The notes under the pieces: generated by a model
What the model saw: the letters and a program-made list of their open reading frames with translations, nothing else
The model's database searches: none
Told to the model about the DNA's origin: nothing
Shown: piece after piece, positions 17,818 to 30,061 of the stretch
Numbering within the stretch: the stretch's first letter is position 1
Layout: every line of letters begins with the position of its first letter
Assembly: GCF_001598255.1 (NCBI RefSeq)
Contig: NZ_BCYP01000001.1
Location: forward strand, 1-64,000
Direction: 5' to 3'
Origin: Mitsuaria chitosanitabida ATCC BAA-476 = NBRC 102408
GTDB taxonomy: Bacteria; Pseudomonadota; Gammaproteobacteria; Burkholderiales; Burkholderiaceae_C
Length of the DNA: 64,000 nt
Program-made: the position numbers and the translations under genes

Positions 17818-18626
17818 GCACGACCGCCGCCGCGACCTCGTCGACGGACACCGGCAAGGGCACGGGAATGAGCGGCCAGTCGCCCGCGCTGCTCCAGCTC
17901 GACGGGGTGCACACGCACATCGGGGCGTATCACATCCTCCACGGCGTCGACCTGGTCGTGCCCGAGGGCGAGCTCACCATGCTGCTGGGCCGCAATGGCG
18001 CCGGCAAGACGACGACCCTGCGCACGATCATGGGCCTGTGGCGCGTGGGCCAGGGCCGGATCCGCTTCGACGGCCAGCCCATCCACGCGCTGCCCACGCC
18101 GGAGATCGCGCGGCTGGACATCGCCTATGTGCCCGAGAACATGGGCATCTTCGGCGACCTCACCGTGCGCGAGAACCTGCTGCTGGCGGCGCGCCGCGCG
18201 CGCTCCCTCGACGATCTGGACACGACCCGCCTGGACTGGCTCTTCGGGCTGTTCCCGGCGCTGCGCAAGTTCTGGCTGTATCCGGCGGGCAAGCTCAGCG
18301 GCGGGCAGAAGCAGATGCTCGCGATCGCCCGCGCCATGGTCGAGCCGCGCCGGCTGCTGCTCATCGACGAACCGACCAAGGGCCTGGCGCCCGTGATCAT
18401 CCGCAACCTCATCGAGGCGCTGCAGGAGATCAAGCGCGGCCGCGACGGCGCGCGCACCACGGTGCTGCTGGTCGAGCAGAACTTCATGGTGGCCAAGGCG
18501 CTGGGCGACGGCGTCGCGGTGATGGACGACGGCCGCGTCGTGCACGCCGGCCGCATGGCCGAGCTCGCCGAGGACGAATCGCTGCAGCAGCGCTTGCTGG
18601 GCCTCTCGCTGGCGGCGCATCAATGA
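17814..18626 (+). CDS. livF: ABC transporter ATPase, LivF type
   Basis: A 270-residue ATPase partner of the preceding gene, with an N-terminal polar extension of about 25 residues. Walker A is GRNGAGKTT, the signature LSGGQKQMLAIA, Walker B LLLIDEPTKGL, and the H-loop appears as LLVEQNFMV, with Gln in place of His as is usual in LivF. The ATG overlaps the LivG stop by 4 bp; an internal Met about 18 codons later is an alternative start. Its own stop overlaps the permease start. Confidence 0.88.
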   Translation: MSTTAAATSSTDTGKGTGMSGQSPALLQLDGVHTHIGAYHILHGVDLVVPEGELTMLLGRNGAGKTTTLRTIMGLWRVGQGRIRFDGQPIHALPTPEIARLDIAYVPENMGIFGDLTVRENLLLAARRARSLDDLDTTRLDWLFGLFPALRKFWLYPAGKLSGGQKQMLAIARAMVEPRRLLLIDEPTKGLAPVIIRNLIEALQEIKRGRDGARTTVLLVEQNFMVAKALGDGVAVMDDGRVVHAGRMAELAEDESLQQRLLGLSLAAHQ

Positions 18627-19693
18627 ACAAGCCTGGCATGACCGCAACGATGGCGACGACCACACCGACCCCAAGCATCACGAGCACCGCGGCGGGAGCC
18701 TCCGACCCGGTGCCGAAGACGCGCTTCGACCTCATCCCGCTGCTGCTCATCGTCGCGGTCGCGCTCGTGGCGCTGCCGCTGGTGGGCTCGGCGACGAGCT
18801 GGGCCACGCTGACGCTGGCCGGCCTGGCCATGGGGCTGATCATCTTCGTCATCGCGTCCGGCCTGACCCTGGTCTTCGGCCTGATGGACGTGCTGAACTT
18901 CGGCCACGGCGTGTTCATCGCGCTGGGCGCCTTCGTCGCGACCACGGTGATGGGCGCGATGGGCGGCTTCGTGGCCAGTCCCTCGCTGGTCGCCAATCTG
19001 GTCGCTGTCGGCGTCGCGGCGCTGACCGGCATGGTGGCCGCCGCCGCGCTGGGCCTGGTCTTCGAGCGCGTGCTGGTGCGCCCCGTCTACGGGATGCATC
19101 TCAAGCAGATCCTCATCACCATGGGCGGGATGATCATCGGGGAGGAACTGATCAAGCTGGTCTGGGGCGCGCAGATGATCCCGCTGCAGCCGCCCGAGTC
19201 GCTGCGCGGCGCGCTGTTGATCGGCGATGTCGCGATCGAGAAGTTCCGGCTGCTGGCGGTGGTCGTGGGCCTCGCGGTCTTCGTCGCGCTGCTGTGGCTG
19301 CTGAACCGGACCAAGCTGGGCCTGCTGATCCGCGCCGGCGTGCAGGACCGCGAGATGGTCGAGAGCCTGGGCTACCGGATCCGGCGGCTGTTCGTGTCGG
19401 TCTTCGTCGCCGGCTCCGCGCTGGCGGGCCTGGGCGGCGTGCTGTGGGGGCTCTACCAGCAGAGCGTGATCCCGCAGATCGGCGCGCAGGTCAACACGCT
19501 GCTGTTCATCGTCATCATCATCGGCGGGCTGGGCTCGACGCTGGGTTGTTTCGCCGGGGCGCTGCTGGTGGGGCTGATGGCCAACTACTGCGGCTTCATC
19601 GCGCCGAAGGCGGCGCTGTTCTCCAACATCGCGCTGATGGTGGCCGTGCTGCTGTGGCGGCCGCAAGGCCTCTATCCCGTGAGCCAGCGCTGA
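18623..19693 (+). CDS. livH: ABC transporter permease, LivH type
   Basis: A 356-residue inner-membrane protein with a Thr/Ser-rich N-terminal tail of about 32 residues and then at least eight hydrophobic segments. The family block GLTLVFGLMDVLNFGHGVFIALGAF is clear, as is the cytoplasmic loop GVQDREMVESLGYRIRRLFV that contacts the ATPases. ATGA overlap with LivF supports the start. It forms the channel with the LivM-type protein that follows. Confidence 0.9.
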   Translation: MNKPGMTATMATTTPTPSITSTAAGASDPVPKTRFDLIPLLLIVAVALVALPLVGSATSWATLTLAGLAMGLIIFVIASGLTLVFGLMDVLNFGHGVFIALGAFVATTVMGAMGGFVASPSLVANLVAVGVAALTGMVAAAALGLVFERVLVRPVYGMHLKQILITMGGMIIGEELIKLVWGAQMIPLQPPESLRGALLIGDVAIEKFRLLAVVVGLAVFVALLWLLNRTKLGLLIRAGVQDREMVESLGYRIRRLFVSVFVAGSALAGLGGVLWGLYQQSVIPQIGAQVNTLLFIVIIIGGLGSTLGCFAGALLVGLMANYCGFIAPKAALFSNIALMVAVLLWRPQGLYPVSQR

Positions 19694-19703
19694 GGACCCG
19701 GCC

Positions 19704-20777
19704 ATGAACGCGCTCCGCTCCCTCCTGTCCCACGACCTGCCGCGCAGCCGACTGCTGGCCGCGCTGCTGATCCTCACCGTCGTCGCCCTGGCGCTGACGC
19801 CCTTCGTCTTCCCCGGCACGCGCGCGCTCAATGTGGCGGCCAAGATCCTCGTGTTCATCGTGCTCGCGGGCAGCTACGACCTGCTGCTGGGCTACACCGG
19901 CATCGTCAGCTTCGCCCACACCATGTTCTTCGGCATCGGCGCCTACGGCGTGGCGATCGCGAGCTCGCGCATGGAGCCCGGCTTCGCGGCGCTCGCCATC
20001 GGCGTGGGCGGCGCGCTGGTGCTGTCGCTGCTGCTGGCGCTCGTGATCGGGCTGTTCTCGCTGCGCGTGAAGGCGATCTTCTTCGCGATGATCACGCTCG
20101 CGGTCGCGGCGGCCTTCCAGGGCCTGGCCTCGCAGCTGTCGGACTTCACCGGCGGCGAGGACGGCCTGAACTTCCGCCTGCCCGAGCTGCTCTCGCCCTC
20201 GACCGAGTTCCTCGAGGAACCCTTCCTCGGCGTCAGCGTCGACGGCCGGCTGCTGAGCTACTACCTGCTGTTCGTAGTGGCCGTGCTGCTGGTGCTGGCC
20301 TTGCTGCGCATCGTCAACTCGCCCTTCGGCCGGGTGCTGCAGGCCATCCGCGACAACGACTTCCGCGCCGAGGCCATCGGCTATCGCCTCGTCACCTACC
20401 GGACCCTGTCGACCTTGCTGGCCGCGGTCTTCGCGACGCTGGCTGGCGCGCTGCTGGCGATCTGGCTGCGCTACAACGGGCCGGACACCTCGCTGTCCTT
20501 CGAGATCATGCTGGACATCCTGCTGATCGTCGTCATCGGCGGCATGGGGACCCTCTACGGCGCGGTCATCGGCAGCGCGCTGTTCGTGCTGGCGCAGAGC
20601 TATCTGCAGGACCTGATGCGCGTCGGCGCCACGGCCGTCGACGGCGTGCCGGTGCTGTCGCAGCTGATCGCGCCGGAGCGCTGGCTGCTGTGGCTGGGCG
20701 TGCTGTTCGTGCTGGCCGTCTATCACTTCCCGAACGGACTGGTCGGGCGTCTGCGGCAGTGGAGGAGGGGATCTTGA
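19704..20777 (+). CDS. livM: ABC transporter permease, LivM type
   Basis: A 357-residue membrane protein with about nine hydrophobic segments, GYTGIVSFAHTMFFGIGAYG near residue 60 and the ATPase-coupling loop FGRVLQAIRDNDFRAEAIGY near residue 210. It follows LivH by 10 bp. Its last codons carry GGAGGAGGGG (20761-20770), which serves as the ribosome binding site for the overlapping hydrolase gene. Confidence 0.9.
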   Translation: MNALRSLLSHDLPRSRLLAALLILTVVALALTPFVFPGTRALNVAAKILVFIVLAGSYDLLLGYTGIVSFAHTMFFGIGAYGVAIASSRMEPGFAALAIGVGGALVLSLLLALVIGLFSLRVKAIFFAMITLAVAAAFQGLASQLSDFTGGEDGLNFRLPELLSPSTEFLEEPFLGVSVDGRLLSYYLLFVVAVLLVLALLRIVNSPFGRVLQAIRDNDFRAEAIGYRLVTYRTLSTLLAAVFATLAGALLAIWLRYNGPDTSLSFEIMLDILLIVVIGGMGTLYGAVIGSALFVLAQSYLQDLMRVGATAVDGVPVLSQLIAPERWLLWLGVLFVLAVYHFPNGLVGRLRQWRRGS

Positions 20778-21619
20778 AGTCGACGTCGAACTATCTGCGC
20801 TGCGAAGGGCGCGAGCTCCACTACATGGCCTGGGGCGACCCGGCCGCCGAGCCGGTCATCGCCTGGCACGGCCTGGCCCGCACCGGGCGCGACATGGACG
20901 AGCTGGCGGCCCACCTGTCGCAGTCGGGGCGCTATCACGTGATCTGCCCGGACACCATCGGACGGGGGCTGTCGCAGTGGAGTCCGGATCCGGACGCCGA
21001 GTACTGCCTGCCCTTCTACGTGAAGCTGGCGACCTCGCTGGTCGATCAGCTGGGGCTGCCTTCCTTCCATTGGGTGGGCACCTCGATGGGGGGCGCGATC
21101 GGGCTGCTGGCGGCGGCCACCACGCTGCGGCAGCGGATCCGGCGGCTGGTGCTCAACGACATCGGCCCGGAGCTGGCCGAGCCCGCGGTGCAGCGCATCC
21201 GCAGCTACGCCGGCAATCCGGCGGCCTTCGACACGGTGAGCGAGCTGGAGCAGTACTTCCGCCAGATCTACGCGCCCTACGGCTGGATCAGCGACACGCA
21301 ATGGCGGCGGCTGACGGAGAGCTCGGTGCGGCGGTTGCCGGACGGGCGGGTGACGCCGCATTACGACCCGGCGATGGTGCGGCAGTTCTTCGTCCATCCG
21401 GACGACTACAAGCGCTGGACCGAGTGGGACTCGCTGAGCCTGCCGGTGCTGTGCCTGCGCGGGGAGACGTCCGATCTGCTGCTGCCGGAGACGGCCGAGC
21501 AGATGCGGGTGCGGGGGCCGCGGGCGGTGGTGGTCACCATCCCCGGCTGCGGCCATGCGCCGGCGCTGAACGCGCCGGCGCATTTCTCGGTGGTGGAGCG
21601 GTTTCTCGAAGGCGGGTGA
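20774..21619 (+). CDS. Alpha/beta hydrolase, TTG start, coupled to the transporter operon
   Basis: A 281-residue cytoplasmic hydrolase. The start is taken as TTG 20774, which overlaps the permease stop (TTGA) and follows GGAGGAGGGG by four bases; an in-frame reading from 20690 would lie wholly within livM. The nucleophile elbow is GTSMGG with Ser104. The catalytic acid is probably Asp in LRGETSDLLLPE and the base His in GCGHAPALN; HGLARTG supplies the oxyanion hole. No signal peptide is present. Coupling to an importer that includes a PHB depolymerase gene suggests that it cleaves an imported ester or oligomer, which is an inference. Confidence 0.88.
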   Translation: MKSTSNYLRCEGRELHYMAWGDPAAEPVIAWHGLARTGRDMDELAAHLSQSGRYHVICPDTIGRGLSQWSPDPDAEYCLPFYVKLATSLVDQLGLPSFHWVGTSMGGAIGLLAAATTLRQRIRRLVLNDIGPELAEPAVQRIRSYAGNPAAFDTVSELEQYFRQIYAPYGWISDTQWRRLTESSVRRLPDGRVTPHYDPAMVRQFFVHPDDYKRWTEWDSLSLPVLCLRGETSDLLLPETAEQMRVRGPRAVVVTIPGCGHAPALNAPAHFSVVERFLEGG

Positions 21620-21628
21620 GCGCGCGCA

Positions 21629-21889
21629 TCAGCGCTTGATGAGCCAGCCGAGGACGCCGCCGAAGGCGGCGGTGAGCGTTGAACTCGCCCACCAGCGATC
21701 CTCCTGCGTTGAGCAAGACGCCGTGAGGATGTAGATGCTGAAGCTCACCAGGGTGATCAGGACCAGCAAGCTGACGAAGAGCAAGGACAGGTCTCGTACC
21801 CGCCGCGCCGTGGCGTCGGCGGCGGTCTCGGGAGGAGCGATGGCGGCGCGCATCTCATGGTTGCCGGGGAGGGCCTCTGGAAGCGCCAT
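21629..21889 (-). CDS. Small two-TM membrane protein
   Basis: An 86-residue protein not recognised as any family. After a polar N-terminus come two hydrophobic helices, about residues 34-55 (LLFVSLLVLITLVSFSIYIL) and 66-84, ending LIKR. Its ATG 21889 lies one base after the stop of the upstream 72-codon gene, so the two are coupled. A longer open frame upstream runs out of frame through that gene and is discounted. Base composition is slightly less GC-rich than in the neighbours. Confidence 0.6.
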   Translation of the reverse strand: MALPEALPGNHEMRAAIAPPETAADATARRVRDLSLLFVSLLVLITLVSFSIYILTASCSTQEDRWWASSTLTAAFGGVLGWLIKR

Positions 21890-21890
21890 C

Positions 21891-22109
21891 TCAGTACCCC
21901 ACGATCTCATGCGCCAGAAGGGCCTTGCGATCCTGCTCGATGAACCCGAACGCGGCGCCATCGCGCATCCGGCGACGGATGTCGAAGTACACGCGAAGGG
22001 CCTGCTGGACCACCTGCGCATCCGTGCGGTTGTCCTCCAGCGCGACCAGATGGATCTCGGCTTGAAGGCGCTCGCTCGGCTGATACGACTGGATCGAAAA
22101 GGGATACAT
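21891..22109 (-). CDS. Hypothetical 72-residue protein
   Basis: A small soluble protein beginning MYPFSIQSYQPSE. ATG 22109 is preceded by GGAGTGCCGC, a fair ribosome binding site. The middle (NRTDAQVVQQALRVYFDIRRRM) is predicted to be helical and looks superficially like the second helix of a ribbon-helix-helix protein, but no full motif is visible. It is coupled to the following two-TM protein. No function can be assigned. Confidence 0.6.
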   Translation of the reverse strand: MYPFSIQSYQPSERLQAEIHLVALEDNRTDAQVVQQALRVYFDIRRRMRDGAAFGFIEQDRKALLAHEIVGY

Positions 22110-22314
22110 GCGGCACTCCTGACGATGAGCGCCCGGACATCGGGCGCGATCGCAAAGTGAAGCACGCGTCCCCGGCAGACGCCAATTCGGCGATGGGGGA
22201 TCTCGCCAAGGTCTGCGCTAGATCAAGGCGCCGACGCCACAGTCCCATGGGGGAGCGGCTCCCTCCTGGGAGCGAGGCGTCGTGCGGAGGACGATCGGCC
22301 TCGCCGATCGAGGC

Positions 22315-22836
22315 TCAGTCGTTGAGCTGCGGCAGGTCCAGCCAGCGCGCCAGGCGGCGGCGCAGGGTGAGGAAGTCCAGCGGCTTGGTCAGGTGCTCGT
22401 CCATGCCGGCCTTGAGGCTGTCCGCCACGTCGCTGTCCAGCGCGTGCGCCGTCAGCGCCAGGATCGGGAAGCGCGGAAGACGGCCCTGGGCCTGTTGCTC
22501 GCGCAGGCGGCGCGCGCATTCCAGGCCGTCCATGCCCGGCATCTGGATGTCCATCAGCACCAGGCTGGGGGCGGCGCGCTCGCATTGGTCCAGCGCTTCC
22601 TGGCCGTTCCGGGCCAGTTGCGTCTTCAGACCCATCAGCGCCAGGAACTCCAGTGCCACCACCTGATTGATCGGGTTGTCCTCGACCAGCAGGACGAAGG
22701 CTTCTCCCGGCGCCGGGCGCTGGCCCGAGACGCCTTGATCCGGGACCGCGGCCGGCGGCGAGGATTTCGCGGACGCGTCCGACGTCATCAGGACCAAAGT
22801 GGTCTCGGTGTTTCGATGGCCGTCGTTTCTGTCCAT
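22315..22836 (-). CDS. Stand-alone receiver-domain response regulator
   Basis: A 173-residue protein: about 45 disordered residues, then a complete CheY-like receiver domain. The acidic pocket is LLVEDN, the phosphorylation site VLMDIQMPGMDG, the switch Thr is in LALTAHA, and the conserved Lys is in HLTKPLD. The sequence resembles the receiver part of hybrid histidine kinases rather than CheY itself. There is no output domain and no kinase gene nearby, so the partner is unknown. An internal Met at 22788 is an alternative start. Confidence 0.87.
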   Translation of the reverse strand: MDRNDGHRNTETTLVLMTSDASAKSSPPAAVPDQGVSGQRPAPGEAFVLLVEDNPINQVVALEFLALMGLKTQLARNGQEALDQCERAAPSLVLMDIQMPGMDGLECARRLREQQAQGRLPRFPILALTAHALDSDVADSLKAGMDEHLTKPLDFLTLRRRLARWLDLPQLND

Positions 22837-23183
22837 GTCGCTTGTCGTCCCGCGCCGTGTCCGGCTACGGGTAATCCCTTAAAGAAGTCGCTCGGGCGGT
22901 GAGCCGGTGTTGCACCTCGGCGACGGGGTCCATTGTTGCCGCAGGCTCGCAAGACTAGCAAGTGTGCGGAAGTCATCACTCGGTGGCCTTGACAAGAGGT
23001 AGCCGAGGCCCCACCGAACGGTCTCGGTTTTGCATTTCCTTACCACTATGTCTCTCCGGACGCCGCCGCTCGTGGCTCGCCCGACGCCGGGGACGTCTTG
23101 TCCGCTCCTGCCAGTCCGTGGCGCCACCGCTCCCTAGAATGACCGCCCACTGCCTTTTTTGAGCCTCCGAGCCTGACACCCAC
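22837..23183. other. 347-bp gap before the large uvrA gene
   Basis: Divergent region between the receiver gene and uvrA. A possible -10 (TAGAAT, 23135-23140) lies 44 bp before the uvrA start, without a clear -35. I looked for a LexA-type CTGT-N8-ACAG box and saw none. No convincing gene or strong hairpin is present. Confidence 0.4.
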
Positions 23184-28820
<5,637 letters not shown>

Positions 28821-28828
28821 TCGCACCA

Positions 28829-28860
28829 ATGAAGACGGCCTCGAGAGAGGCCGTCTTCAT
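28829..28860. terminator. Perfect 14-bp-stem hairpin after uvrA
   Basis: ATGAAGACGGCCTC (28829-28842) and its exact complement (28847-28860) enclose GAGA. It lies 9 bp after the uvrA stop and 40 bp before the end of the convergent small gene, so it can act in both directions. The stem ends AAGA/TCTT supply a partial T-run on either strand. Confidence 0.75.
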
Positions 28861-28899
28861 GTGGGTTCAGTCGCGGTGGGCGGGAGACTCGGGCGCCGC

Positions 28900-29193
28900 T
28901 CAATGCGGCTTGCGGCGCTGGCGCTGCTCGAAGTCGTCCCCGTGATAGACGTTGCCGTCCCAGGTGCCGGAGCGGTTCTTGGCGCGGGCGATCGCGTCGA
29001 GGGCCGCATCGTGGGCGGCGCGGCGTCGATCGCGGGAATTGAAGCGGCCACGCAGGCCGAAGGAGAAGCCGGATCCGCGTCGTCGCCGCATCCAGGCGCG
29101 CCAGGCCGCCTGATGGCGGCGGGGCAGGGCCATGTCGATGGCCAGCAGGATGCAGACCAGCAGACCCAGGGCGGCGATGGCTTTGACGAACAT
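28900..29193 (-). CDS. Small basic single-TM membrane protein
   Basis: A 97-residue protein, unrecognised. Residues 3-24 (VKAIAALGLLVCILLAIDMAL) form a membrane anchor. The rest is very basic (RRRRGSGFSF, RDRRRAAHDA) and ends in GTWDGNVYHGDDFEQRQRRK. It is convergent with uvrA. A role at the inner membrane is all that can be inferred. Confidence 0.65.
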   Translation of the reverse strand: MFVKAIAALGLLVCILLAIDMALPRRHQAAWRAWMRRRRGSGFSFGLRGRFNSRDRRRAAHDAALDAIARAKNRSGTWDGNVYHGDDFEQRQRRKPH

Positions 29194-29258
29194 ACGTCGG
29201 CGTCGTGAATCACGCCTTGCTGGCGTGTAAGGCGCCGACTATACGCGAGCCCGTCGGC

Positions 29259-29840
29259 TCAGTCGCGGTGATGGTGGCCGCGATCGCCGCGGTCGCCACC
29301 CCGGTCGCCGCGATCCCCGCGGTCGCCTCGGCGATCGTCCCAATCCCGGCGGTTGCCGTCCCAGCCGCGACGGTCGTCCCAGCCGCGGCGGTCGTCGCGG
29401 TGATCGTGCCAGTCCCGGCGACCTTCCCAATAATCGCGGCGCGGTTCCCAGCGCGGGGGCGGGGGCGGGGCGTAGACCGGATAGGCGACCGGACGGCCGT
29501 AGTAGGCCGGCGCGTAGGTCCGGGCATACCAGTCCTCACGGACGAAATAGACCTGGCGGCCGCAGGCGCCGTAATAGGCGCAGTGGTGCGACCAGTTCCG
29601 GTAATGGCCGGGCGGGACGCGCAGGTACAGGGGAGGGGCGGGGGCGTAGACGCGCTCGACCATCATCGGCTCGGCGTAGATCACCGAGGGGCGGACGTTG
29701 CCGACATCGATCCGGCCATAGAAGCCGGGCTGGCCCACGCTGATGGACACGCCCACGTCACCGGCGAAGGCGGACGGGGCCGCCAGCGCGGCGGCGGTCA
29801 GCGCCGCGGCGCCCAGGAGTCGATGGATCAGTTGCTTCAT
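29259..29840 (-). CDS. Secreted Tyr/Pro-rich protein with a charged DRG-repeat tail
   Basis: A 193-residue protein. A clear signal peptide ends APSAFA (about residue 26). The central part is rich in Tyr, Pro and Val with a CAYYGACGR cysteine pair; conserved patterns such as VPPGHYRNW occur in other betaproteobacterial hypothetical proteins. From about residue 135 the chain is a low-complexity tail of D, R, G, W and H (DDRRGWDDRRGW, then RGDRGD repeats) ending HHHRD. An exported structural or RNA/metal-binding role is conceivable but not shown. Confidence 0.7.
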   Translation of the reverse strand: MKQLIHRLLGAAALTAAALAAPSAFAGDVGVSISVGQPGFYGRIDVGNVRPSVIYAEPMMVERVYAPAPPLYLRVPPGHYRNWSHHCAYYGACGRQVYFVREDWYARTYAPAYYGRPVAYPVYAPPPPPRWEPRRDYWEGRRDWHDHRDDRRGWDDRRGWDGNRRDWDDRRGDRGDRGDRGGDRGDRGHHHRD

Positions 29841-30061
29841 ACGGAGCCCTTTGTCATTGCATGCCGTTCGTCATGGTCCGGGACCGGTGCGCCGTGCCGG
29901 AGGTCACGGTGGCGGGCCGGGAAACGGCAGTTCCTAGGGAAAGTATGGAGGGTTAACGCGCGCTTGACGGATCCGGTGGACGTGTCAGCGGTAAGCGTTT
30001 GTTGGCCCGATCCCTAGAATCCCGCGTCCCCGCAGCACCCCGCGGGGCGTGGAGCAACGAT

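Noticed and set aside
22837..23183. LexA/SOS box ahead of uvrA
   Set aside because: No CTGT-N8-ACAG or close variant was found in the gap by eye.
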